DNA of 64,000 nt from Flavobacteriales bacterium (GTDB lineage: Bacteria; Bacteroidota; Bacteroidia; Flavobacteriales_F; PHOS-HE28). Shown in pieces: positions 26,440 to 34,473 of the stretch (position 1 is its first letter; each line of letters opens with the position of its first letter). The translations under genes and the position numbers were made by a program. The stretch covers positions 372,001 to 436,000 of the forward strand of contig JAHBUK010000001.1 in NCBI GenBank assembly GCA_019638115.1, given 5' to 3'. Under the pieces are notes generated by a model that saw nothing but the letters and a program-made list of their open reading frames with translations, was not told the origin of the DNA and made no database searches.

Positions 26440-26735
26440 AGGTGGTTGAGGGGCCTGCCTGCCGTTAGGCAGGTTGAGGGGTTGAGGGGTTGTTGCTTCG
26501 CTTTGCTCGCAATGACCGGGTTGAGAGGTTGCACCAGTTGAGGGGTTGGTTGAGGTTGTAGACTTGAGGGGCCTGCCGGTAGGCAGGTTGAGGGGGCGGG
26601 GCAATGTCCGGCAGGCTTCCAGCCTGTCGATGCAAGTCGGTTGAGTGGCCTGCCTGCCGTTAGGCAGGTTGAGCAGTTGAGAAGTTGAGCAGTTGAGAAG
26701 CCTGCCTGCCGGTGGGTTGAGGAGCGCTTTGCTTG
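26440..26735. repeat. Intergenic repeat cluster (GTTGAGGGG words and CCTGCC/GGCAGG palindromes)
   Basis: Between convergent genes lie many GGTTGAGGGG words. Four CCTGCCTGCCG(T/G)TAGGCAGG-like palindromic units lie near 26453, 26569, 26649 and 26699. A copy at 26489-26526 of the 38-base unit also sits twice in front of tig. Nothing coding is seen. Confidence 0.7.
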
Positions 26736-26786
26736 CGACTGGCTTCGGTATTACGGAGCAGCGGGCTTGGGTACATTCAACAAAAA

Positions 26787-26812
26787 AGCGGCGGACCAGG
26801 TGGCCCGCCGCT
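26787..26812 (-). terminator. Terminator after ahcY
   Basis: On the minus strand AGCGGCGG and CCGCCGCT form a stem, with extra GC pairs inside the loop, followed by six T residues (26787-26782). It lies 26 bases beyond the ahcY stop. Confidence 0.85.
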
Positions 26813-26837
26813 CTTGTTCGTATTGGTGTAAGAATGC

Positions 26838-28163
<1,326 letters not shown>

Positions 28164-28170
28164 AGGGCGG

Positions 28171-28178
28171 CAAAGGTA
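28171..28178 (-). promoter_or_regulatory. -7 box for ahcY (TACCTTTG)
   Basis: On the minus strand TACCTTTG matches TAnnTTTG perfectly and ends 7 bases before the ahcY start, predicting a leaderless or nearly leaderless message. Confidence 0.5.
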
Positions 28179-28194
28179 AGGTGTAGGGGAAATG

Positions 28195-28435
28195 TGAAAA
28201 TGGGAAGGGATGTGAAGATGCAGGGATGTCGAAGATGTGGGGATGTGGGGATGTGGGGATGCGAGGTTGTGGAGATGTGGGGACCTGAGGATGTGGCCCT
28301 GATGCTGGAGTTCCTGGCTGGGCGTCATTCTGCTCATCTTCACATTTCCACATCCTTTCTCATTTCCACATCACATCCTCATTTCCACATCCTCACCACA
28401 TTTCCACATTCGTTTCAATTCCACATTCTCGCAGG
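28195..28435. repeat. GATGTGGG / CACATTTCC word array
   Basis: The gap between divergent ahcY and the GGGP synthase gene contains GATGTGGGGATGTGG words (28210-28295) followed by the complementary type CATTTCCACATCC (28340-28425). It could fold on itself. No gene is seen. Confidence 0.6.
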
Positions 28436-28438
28436 GGT

Positions 28439-28446
28439 TAAGTTCG
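28439..28446 (+). promoter_or_regulatory. -7 box for GGGP synthase (TAAGTTCG)
   Basis: TAAGTTCG, the TAnnTTCG variant, ends 4 bases before the GTG start at 28451, predicting a leaderless message. Confidence 0.4.
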
Positions 28447-28450
28447 CAGC

Positions 28451-29191
28451 GTGGGTACCGTGCTCCAACACCTGACAGCGGCAAAGAGTTCCGGCAGGAA
28501 ACTGTTGGCGGTGCTGATCGACCCTGACTTCGGGCAGGACGAGGTGCGCTTGGAGCGCACGGTGCAGAACGCCTGCATGGCCAAGGCGGACCTGATCTTC
28601 GTTGGCGGCAGCCTACTCACTTCGGCAGCCTTCGACCGTTGTGTGGAACTGGTGAAGCACTGGAGCTCCAAGCCGGTGGTGCTCTTTCCGGGCAGCCCCT
28701 CCCAGCTCAGCGCCCATGCCGATGCGGTCCTCTTTCTTTCGCTCATCAGTGGCCGTAACCCTGAATTGCTCATTGGGCACCACGTGGTGGCAGCACCCAC
28801 TGTGAAAGCGCTCGGCCTGGAGGCGATACCCACCGGATACATGCTGGTGGATGGCGGCCGAACGACCACTGCGCACTATGTGAGCCAGTCCTCCCCCATC
28901 CCACACGACAAGCCGGGTATTGCGGCTGCCACGGCATTGGCCGGCGAGTTGCTGGGACTGCGCTCGATCTACCTGGATACCGGCAGCGGCGCGCCGCGCA
29001 GCGTGTCACCGGAGATGATCGCCGCCGTGCGTGCCACGGTGGACCTGCCGATCATCGTGGGCGGTGGCATCCGCACTGCGGAACAAGCCCGGCAGCTGTG
29101 CGCCGCCGGTGCCGATGTGCTGGTGGTGGGTACGGCTTTCGAGGAGGACCCGGAAAGGATCTTCGCCATGAGCGAGGCGGTGCACGGGTGA
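28451..29191 (+). CDS. Geranylgeranylglyceryl / heptaprenylglyceryl phosphate synthase
   Basis: This 246-residue TIM-barrel enzyme of the GGGPS/PcrB family joins a polyprenyl diphosphate to glycerol 1-phosphate by an ether bond, the first committed step of archaeal-type lipids. LLAVLIDPDFG near residue 20, DLIFVGGSLLT, PTGYMLVDGG and the phosphate-binding LPIIVGGGIRTAEQA with GADVLVVGTAFEE are conserved. Bacteroidota are known to encode group II enzymes, but the physiological product is unclear. The start is a GTG. No sn-glycerol-1-phosphate dehydrogenase gene is in the window. Confidence 0.92.
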   Translation: MGTVLQHLTAAKSSGRKLLAVLIDPDFGQDEVRLERTVQNACMAKADLIFVGGSLLTSAAFDRCVELVKHWSSKPVVLFPGSPSQLSAHADAVLFLSLISGRNPELLIGHHVVAAPTVKALGLEAIPTGYMLVDGGRTTTAHYVSQSSPIPHDKPGIAAATALAGELLGLRSIYLDTGSGAPRSVSPEMIAAVRATVDLPIIVGGGIRTAEQARQLCAAGADVLVVGTAFEEDPERIFAMSEAVHG

Positions 29192-29312
29192 AGCCTTACC
29201 ACCGCACCGCCACCCCGCCCAGCACATGCAGCGGCGCTTGTGTCAACAGGTTCACCATGTCCTGGCTCGTGCCGCCTTCCACGAAGTTGTACACCCAGCC
29301 ATTGATCTCAAA
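29192..29312 (-). pseudogene. Duplicated 3' end of the thiamine-type TonB receptor gene
   Basis: On the minus strand this segment encodes NGWVYNFVEGGTSQDMVNLL and then QAPLHVLGGVAVRW plus a stop. It aligns with the last 37 codons and stop of the receptor ending at 30354 (NGWVYSFVEGGTRQDMVSLF, then QAPLHVLGGVVVRW). At the DNA level about 85-90% of bases match by eye between 29197-29312 and 30353-30468. It has no upstream plug or barrel and cannot be functional. It lies directly downstream of the T9SS gene at 29383-30255, in the same orientation as the receptor. Confidence 0.85.
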
Positions 29313-29369
29313 TGGACCGCAGAGGGTGAACGATAGGGTGCCGGCTTTCCACCCGATACACGCGACCCC

Positions 29370-30293
29370 CTTTCGATGCATGTCAAGGCGTGACGAGCAG
29401 TGATCGAATGACCTGCCTTGACGATCCCGTGATCACCACCATCATATAGATCCCCGGTGAATGGCCAGTAAGGTCGAACGTGCGGTCCCGGGTCCGCAGC
29501 ACCTCCCTGCCCTGGGTGTCGAGAACCCGCACCTCCAGAATGGGAGCAGTACCTGTCAATTGGAAGACGCCAGTTGAAGGATTGGGGTGAATACCATGCT
29601 GCTGGCGGTCATCGGTCAATTCATCCACGCTCAGATGGACCAGGCAGTCATAGGGTTCACCTGTATTTCCGCCATATTGAGCGACGCCGTTCTCCGACAT
29701 GCACGTGAGCCAGGAAGTCCCGGAAACGGATGGTCCCTGACACAGATTGAACAGCCCCCCGGTACTCCCGATACCCTGGATCCACTGGCTTGTCAAACCG
29801 CCTCCCCATGTCACCAGCTCAAGCGATACAGTTAACATCCTCCTCTCAGTACCGTTCACGAGAATGGTATCCACTTCCAGGACAAGCAACGAGTCGTGAA
29901 AGACGAGACCCGGTGGATAGATGATCGTGTCACCTGCCGACGCCGTGAAGTCATAGAGCATGACCTCCTGCCCTCCGACCCCGTCAAGCCAAAACACATG
30001 ACCCAGCGAGTCGTCCCGGAGGAAGCCGTTCAGGCCAAGGTTCACGCTTCGATAGGCCACACCTGATACGACCGTGTCGGAAATTCCAGGGACAGCATAA
30101 GCCCATCCAGAGTACGGGAACCCAGGACCAACCCAGAACGACTGGACCCATAACCCATCACCTACGGGCAGGACGTTGTACTGCGCTTCAGCGCGTGAAG
30201 ACCAGCACATAAGTGACGAGCAAATGAGCACGAACGCTAACTGCAATGTCTTCATGGACGGGCTTCCATGCAGCATTCGTGCTGCATCGAAAG
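29370..30293. repeat. 11-bp inverted repeats bracketing a T9SS gene
   Basis: CTTTCGATGCA at 29370-29380 and its exact complement TGCATCGAAAG at 30283-30293 flank the T9SS gene 29383-30255 on both sides. The right copy overlaps a small hairpin (ATGCAGCA-TTCG-TGCTGCAT, 30268-30287). They could be element ends or coincidence. Confidence 0.45.
29383..30255 (-). CDS. Small T9SS type A secreted protein (cassette-like family, copy 1)
   Basis: This 290-residue protein has a signal peptide (MKTLQLAFVLICSSLMCWSS), a domain of about 190 residues, and a T9SS C-terminal domain (HPNPSTGVFQLTG, VRVLDTQGREVLRT, GIYMMVVITGSSRQVIRSLL). The central domain has the pattern GFLRDDSLGHVFWLDG, VMLYDFTASAGDT, WIQGIGSTGGLF and LTCMSENG. 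It is homologous to the protein at 42124-43068, which shows the same landmarks in the same order. The function is unknown. It sits between the 3' end of a TonB-receptor gene and a second, diverged copy of that 3' end, and is bracketed by short inverted repeats. Confidence 0.8.
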   Translation of the reverse strand: MKTLQLAFVLICSSLMCWSSRAEAQYNVLPVGDGLWVQSFWVGPGFPYSGWAYAVPGISDTVVSGVAYRSVNLGLNGFLRDDSLGHVFWLDGVGGQEVMLYDFTASAGDTIIYPPGLVFHDSLLVLEVDTILVNGTERRMLTVSLELVTWGGGLTSQWIQGIGSTGGLFNLCQGPSVSGTSWLTCMSENGVAQYGGNTGEPYDCLVHLSVDELTDDRQQHGIHPNPSTGVFQLTGTAPILEVRVLDTQGREVLRTRDRTFDLTGHSPGIYMMVVITGSSRQVIRSLLVTP

Positions 30294-30353
30294 CCCCGGA
30301 AAGCTAATGCTATTCCGACCGGACAAGCATTCGCCTGCGCTCCTTCCGAGCCC

Positions 30354-32756
30354 TTACCACCGCACCACCACCCCGCCCAGCACATGCAGCGGCGCCTGCG
30401 GGAATAGGCTCACCATATCCTGTCGCGTGCCACCTTCCACGAAGCTGTACACCCAGCCGTTGTTCTCGTACAGCTCGCTGAAGAGGTTGCGCAGGGTGAG
30501 GTTGAAGTCCACCGAACGCATGTTCTTGAAGCCGAGCAGCGTGACGTTGAAGCGTAGGTCGTTCACCAGGAAGGGGTCCAGCATGCGGTCGCGGCTGGCG
30601 GTGTTGTCCAGGTACTGCTCGCCCACGTACTTGGTCACGAAGGCCACGTCGCCACGCAGCTTCTCCGGCTTGTCCACGAAGCGGTAGGCCAGTTCGCTGC
30701 CTGCGACGATCGATGGCGAGAAGGCGATGTCGGTGTCGCCCACCTCCACTTCCATCTGTCCGCCGTTGTCCCAGTCATCGAGGTACTCGGTGAAGTCCTT
30801 GATGCGATTTTGGCTGAATGCTGCGTTGCCGCGCCACACCAACGCGCGGGTGAGCTGCGCTGCCCAGGTGAACTCGGCCCCGGCGCGGTAGCTCTCAGCC
30901 ACGTTGGTGCGCAAGGGATAACCCACATCGTTCAACTCGCCGGTGAGCACCAGCTGGTCGGTGTAGTCCATGTAGTAGAGGTTCATGCCGGCGGCGAAGC
31001 GACCGCTGCGGTGCTCATAGCCCAGCTCGTAGTCGGTCATGCGCTCCGGGCGCGGGCGGCTTTGCGGGCTGCTTTCGATCAGGTCGCGGCGGTTGGGTTC
31101 GCGGCCACCCACGGCCACGCTGGCATAGACACGGCCTCCTTCGTGCGCCTTCCACTGCACACCGGCCTTGGGGTTGAAGAAGTTCCAGTCGGCCTGCTGT
31201 GTCACGTTCTCCAGGTCGTTGTTGAAGCCGAGGAAGTCGTGCGAGACCACCCGGTACTGCACATCACCGAAGAGGTCGAAGCGCTCGTTGAGCACATAGT
31301 TGAACTTGGCGAAAACGTTGCCATCGGTCTTCGTGCCGTTGTTGTCGTAGTAGCGCTGGCGGATGTCGCTGTCGCCGGCCCAGCGCGCCCAGATCACCTC
31401 GCCGAAGTGGTCGTTGCTGTAGTGGTTGTAGCTGCCGCCCAGCACAATGCGGTGTGTGCCCAAACGCTGCTCGTAGGTGGCGTTCACACCATCCAGCGTG
31501 TTGTCCAACCAGCGGCGGCGGATCAGGTCGCTGCGCGATATGGTGGTGTCACCGACAACGATCGGCGCAATGCCGTAGTTGCTCAGGCGGTCGTTGCTGC
31601 GGAACTGCTCGTAGAAGCCCGACCCAAGCACGCGGAACAGGGTGATGTTGAGCGTGCCGTTGTCCCCCACCTGCTGGTCGAATAGCAGCTGGTAGTGGGT
31701 CTGCTGGTAGTCGTCCACCTGGTTTTCGTAGGTGTAGGGGTTGAAGGTGCGGTTGGTGTCGAGCACCTCGCGCGGCACGCCTTCCCAGGCCTGGTAGGTG
31801 ACCTCCTTGCCGCTCATGGTGAAGAAACGCAGCGAGCGTTTCTTGCCGAGCCATGCGGCTTGGAACTGGTAGCTGCGCAGGTCGGCCGTGGCGCGGTCGA
31901 TGAAGCCGTCGCTCTGGATGGTGCTCAAGCGGCCATCGATGCTGAAGGCGCCGGCCTTGGAGTCCGCGCCCAACAGCCCCGTGCCGAAGCGGGCGTTGTA
32001 GCGCCGTGTGTTGAAGCTGCCCCCGAAGGCGCTGATCTCTCCAAAGGCCTCCTTGCGGATGGCCGCACTGCGCATGTTGATGCTGGCCCCGAAGGCACCC
32101 GGACCATTGGTGCTGGTGCCCACGCCGCGCTGGATCTCGATGTCCTCCAGGCCGCTGGCCAGGTCGGGCATGTTCACCCAGAACACGCTTTGGCTCTCGG
32201 GGTCGTTGACGGGCACGCCGTTGAGGGTAACGTTGATGCGCGTGGCATCGCTGCCGCGTATGCGCAGGCCGGTGTAGCCGATGCCCGTACCAGCATCGGT
32301 GGTGGTGACCACACCGGGCTGCAGGTCCAGCAGGATGGGCAGGTCCACGCCGGTATTGATGCGGTCCAGTTCATCGCGCGTCACCTTGCTCACGGCGAAG
32401 GGCGCACGATCGCCGGCACGCAGGGCGGTGACTTCGGCCTCGCGCATCAGCACCATGTTGGGGCGCATGCGCAGGTCAAAGCGGTTGTCACCGGTTACGA
32501 GGTCGATGAGCGTATCCACGGGCAGGTAGCCGATGTACGACAAACGAAGTCGTAGTGCCCCGGGCCGCAATCCACCGATGGCGAAACGGCCATCGCGGTC
32601 GGTGCTGGTGCCGAAGCGTTGTTCATCGCCCATGATGATGGTGACGCCATCGAGAGGGGCATCGTTCTCGCTGGTGATGGCGCCGGTAAGGCGTGTTTGA
32701 GCGTGGGCGGCATGGCCCAGCAGGGCAGCCGCGAACAGGGTGACAAGGGTCTTCAT
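30354..32756 (-). CDS. TonB-dependent receptor under TPP riboswitch control (probable thiamine receptor)
   Basis: This 800-residue outer-membrane receptor has a signal peptide, a CarboxypepD_reg-like domain (about 20-95: LTGAITSENDAPLDGVTIIM, LRLSYIGYLP), a plug (about 115-235: GYTGLRIRGSDATRINVTLN, IEIQRGVGTSTNG) and a 22-strand-type barrel ending HVLGGVVVRW. A TPP riboswitch precedes it, so the substrate is probably thiamine or a thiamine phosphate, in line with known riboswitch-controlled thiamine receptors of Bacteroidota. Nearby PnuC-family and NadR-like genes fit a vitamin-uptake role. A copy of its 3' end lies 1.16 kb downstream. Confidence 0.9.
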   Translation of the reverse strand: MKTLVTLFAAALLGHAAHAQTRLTGAITSENDAPLDGVTIIMGDEQRFGTSTDRDGRFAIGGLRPGALRLRLSYIGYLPVDTLIDLVTGDNRFDLRMRPNMVLMREAEVTALRAGDRAPFAVSKVTRDELDRINTGVDLPILLDLQPGVVTTTDAGTGIGYTGLRIRGSDATRINVTLNGVPVNDPESQSVFWVNMPDLASGLEDIEIQRGVGTSTNGPGAFGASINMRSAAIRKEAFGEISAFGGSFNTRRYNARFGTGLLGADSKAGAFSIDGRLSTIQSDGFIDRATADLRSYQFQAAWLGKKRSLRFFTMSGKEVTYQAWEGVPREVLDTNRTFNPYTYENQVDDYQQTHYQLLFDQQVGDNGTLNITLFRVLGSGFYEQFRSNDRLSNYGIAPIVVGDTTISRSDLIRRRWLDNTLDGVNATYEQRLGTHRIVLGGSYNHYSNDHFGEVIWARWAGDSDIRQRYYDNNGTKTDGNVFAKFNYVLNERFDLFGDVQYRVVSHDFLGFNNDLENVTQQADWNFFNPKAGVQWKAHEGGRVYASVAVGGREPNRRDLIESSPQSRPRPERMTDYELGYEHRSGRFAAGMNLYYMDYTDQLVLTGELNDVGYPLRTNVAESYRAGAEFTWAAQLTRALVWRGNAAFSQNRIKDFTEYLDDWDNGGQMEVEVGDTDIAFSPSIVAGSELAYRFVDKPEKLRGDVAFVTKYVGEQYLDNTASRDRMLDPFLVNDLRFNVTLLGFKNMRSVDFNLTLRNLFSELYENNGWVYSFVEGGTRQDMVSLFPQAPLHVLGGVVVRW

Positions 32757-32760
32757 GTGC

Positions 32761-32812
32761 TTCTCCGTTGAAAGGGTCCTTGCACGGAGAAGCCCCGCGG
32801 ATCGCGGGCTGG
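32761..32812 (-). promoter_or_regulatory. Expression platform between TPP riboswitch and receptor start
   Basis: On the minus strand two adjoining hairpins can form: AGCCCGCG with CGCGGGGCT (32811-32792), and TTCTCCGT with ACGGAGAA (32791-32784 with 32768-32761), the latter ending 5 bases before the start codon. Their arms touch, so they may be alternative structures that control translation initiation. No T tract is seen, so translational control is more likely than termination. Confidence 0.5.
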
Positions 32813-32892
32813 ATCCCTTGGCAGCATTACCTGCCCAGGTTCTTCGGGTATGATCTCAGCACCCACCGCTTAGGCGGGGCACCCCGTTGCAA
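32807..32892 (-). promoter_or_regulatory. TPP riboswitch (THI box)
   Basis: On the minus strand the hallmark blocks occur in order: ACGGGGTGCC, GGTGCTGAGATCATACCC, GAAGAACCTG, GGTAATGCTGCC and AAGGGA. These are the conserved helices and the pyrimidine and pyrophosphate-sensing loops of the thiamine pyrophosphate aptamer. It lies about 50 bases upstream of the TonB-receptor start. When TPP binds, the receptor should be repressed. A TACCTTCG -7-like box lies just upstream, near 32900. Confidence 0.93.
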
Positions 32893-32948
32893 GACGGGGC
32901 GAAGGTAAGTGGCGGATCGGCAGGTCGGTGCCGTCTTGGTTGGGCTTA

Positions 32949-32996
32949 GTGGACACGGATGTACGGGGTGTGCACACCCCGTACATCCGTGTCCAC
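32949..32996. repeat. Perfect 48-bp palindrome
   Basis: The segment is its own exact reverse complement over 48 bases: GTGGACACGGATGTACGGGG, then TGTGCACA at the centre, then the mirror image ending CCCCGTACATCCGTGTCCAC. It lies between the TPP-riboswitch promoter region and the end of the MNT gene. There is no T tract on either side. It could be a terminator-like hairpin, a dimeric operator or a recombination site. Confidence 0.9.
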
Positions 32997-33070
32997 CGAA
33001 CCGCTTTAGTGTTTTGGTAGCGAGCAGCTGCTACGCCCCCCGCTCAACTCGCCGCTCCTCGCAAGGCACT

Positions 33071-33361
33071 TCACAAGGCTACCTGCTCCTTCTCGATCAG
33101 CTTGCGGAACAACGGCCGTGTCGTTCGCAGGTCGAGAAGGTCCACACTGATCGGCAGGTCGCTTTCCTGGAACGCATTGCGCAATTCCGCCATGGTACGG
33201 AGATCCAACTCGCCACCGGCATCAAGTGCGATATCCAGATCACTGAACTTCCGCGCCGTGCCGTTCACCCGTGAACCGAAAGCCCAGGCTTTGACACTGG
33301 GAGCGTAGGTCGCAAGTATCTCGCGGACGAGCGCGTGATGTTCGGGGCGTAGATCAAGCAT
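33071..33361 (-). CDS. MNT-type nucleotidyltransferase (antitoxin of HEPN/MNT pair)
   Basis: This 96-residue minimal nucleotidyltransferase has the polymerase-beta-like signature WAFGSRVNGTARKFSDLDIA, in which the GS and paired Asp residues bind nucleotide and metal. In HEPN/MNT toxin-antitoxin systems this protein neutralises the HEPN RNase, in studied cases by adding AMP to it. The start overlaps the HEPN stop by 8 bases, so the two are co-translated with the HEPN gene first. Confidence 0.88.
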   Translation of the reverse strand: MLDLRPEHHALVREILATYAPSVKAWAFGSRVNGTARKFSDLDIALDAGGELDLRTMAELRNAFQESDLPISVDLLDLRTTRPLFRKLIEKEQVAL

Positions 33362-33749
33362 GGTGCTCCTTCAAGTTGCGCAACAACGCCGCCGTGTCCT
33401 TTACGAATGCCTTGAACAAGACCGTTACTTTGCGTGCGTTCGCTTCGTCGTAGGTATGGCTCGTCAGGTTGCGCGCTTCGTGGTAAGCGAACCATACGGC
33501 CGGGTCATCGATCAGCGATGCACGCGCAGCCCTGCGGAAGAGTTCACGACGGGAAATGTTATCCATATCCAGTTGGCCGGCCCAATGCAAGTGGCGGCGC
33601 ATCATTTTCCAAGCCATCTCGTAGGTGAACTCGAAGCGCTTCACTGCCGCATCGCGGACCACATCATCACCGAGGTCCATCCTGACCACCTTACGAAGGG
33701 CGGTCAGTGATCGTCGCAGAGAACTGAGGTCGAGTTTGGCAGTTGGCAT
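33354..33749 (-). CDS. HEPN-domain protein (HI0074-like, toxin partner of MNT)
   Basis: This 131-residue all-helical protein of the nucleotidyltransferase substrate-binding (HI0074) type has FEFTYEMAWKMMRRHL in the second helix and EARNLTSHTYD, which holds the Rx4-6H motif (Arg-x4-His) of HEPN ribonucleases. It is therefore probably an RNase toxin or a DNA/RNA-bound substrate-binding partner. It is promoter-proximal to the MNT gene, with overlapping ends. Confidence 0.88.
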   Translation of the reverse strand: MPTAKLDLSSLRRSLTALRKVVRMDLGDDVVRDAAVKRFEFTYEMAWKMMRRHLHWAGQLDMDNISRRELFRRAARASLIDDPAVWFAYHEARNLTSHTYDEANARKVTVLFKAFVKDTAALLRNLKEHHA

Positions 33750-33756
33750 CGCATGG

Positions 33757-33764
33757 CAAAGCTA
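33757..33764 (-). promoter_or_regulatory. -7 box for HEPN/MNT pair (TAGCTTTG)
   Basis: On the minus strand TAGCTTTG is a perfect TAnnTTTG match ending 7 bases before the HEPN start codon, so the message may be leaderless. No good -33 element was found. Confidence 0.5.
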
Positions 33765-33791
33765 CCGTGAAGAACCATGGGAACTACAGCC

Positions 33792-34367
33792 TCAACTCGC
33801 CGCCCCGCGCATCAAAGCCTCCACCACTTCCACCGCCTTCTGCACGCGCTCCTCCGCACCGCCTTCAATGATCACGTACGGGAAGCCATAGGACTTCATC
33901 TCCCGCTCCCACACCGCGAACAAGCGGTCGCGGTCGTGCGGGTTCTCGCGCTGCGGATCGGGCTTCCAGGGAATGTCCGGCCGGCACAGCAGGCGCAGGT
34001 CGTAGTGTAGCACACGCACCAGCCGCTCGATCTCCGGATGCACCCTGCCGTACTTCTCCTGGCTCCAGATCTTGATGTTGAGAATGTCGGTATCGAAGAA
34101 CATCGGCTTGCGGGGTGCGCGCCTGGCGATGGGGTCCTTGCCATGCAATGCCTGGTGGTGCTCCTCTCCGAAACCCGCCGCATCACCGAACCACTGTGCA
34201 TGGCCCTGGGCCATCTCCAACAGGTCCTCCTCGGTGTAGGGCCGCTCCAGCGCGTACAGGTATTCGCGGGTGGCGTCACCGATCAAACCGCCGATGCCGC
34301 GGAACATCAACTGCTCAGTAAGGGTGGTCTTGCCGCTGCTTTCGGGGCCTACGATGGCGATGCGCAT
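33792..34367 (-). CDS. NadR-like AAA ATPase / kinase, copy 1
   Basis: This 191-residue P-loop protein begins MRIAIVGPESSGKTTL (Walker A), with MFFDTDILNIKIWSQEKYG in the acceptor-binding region and RLLCRPDIPWKPDPQRENP as a lid-like segment. It matches the ribosylnicotinamide-kinase domain of NadR (AAA_28), which phosphorylates a nucleoside-like vitamin after import. In Bacteroidota such kinases often accompany PnuC transporters; here PnuC is 3.5 kb away. A close paralog is at 36402-36986. Whether it acts on nicotinamide riboside or on thiamine is not settled by sequence. Confidence 0.85.
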   Translation of the reverse strand: MRIAIVGPESSGKTTLTEQLMFRGIGGLIGDATREYLYALERPYTEEDLLEMAQGHAQWFGDAAGFGEEHHQALHGKDPIARRAPRKPMFFDTDILNIKIWSQEKYGRVHPEIERLVRVLHYDLRLLCRPDIPWKPDPQRENPHDRDRLFAVWEREMKSYGFPYVIIEGGAEERVQKAVEVVEALMRGAAS

Positions 34368-34391
34368 GGTGGTGTGGTCCTATTGATAGAG

Positions 34392-34405
34392 CCAAGGTAA
34401 CTTTC
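34392..34405. promoter_or_regulatory. Overlapping divergent -7-like boxes
   Basis: TACCTTGG on the minus strand (34399-34392) precedes kinase copy 1, and TAACTTTC on the plus strand (34398-34405) precedes the T9SS gene at 34474. They share two bases. Both are one or two bases away from TAnnTTTG. Confidence 0.35.
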
Positions 34406-34473
34406 GGTCGTTGCCAGGCAGCGTTACGACTTGGGACACTGTCAATAGAACAGCGGACCTAAACCACCGGACC

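Noticed and set aside
26440..26735. CRISPR or gene made of GTTGAGGGG repeats
   Set aside because: Spacing is irregular, and short frames here only translate the repeat.
28164..28440. SAM or SAH riboswitch before ahcY
   Set aside because: The region is a simple word array, and the promoter box leaves only a few bases of leader.
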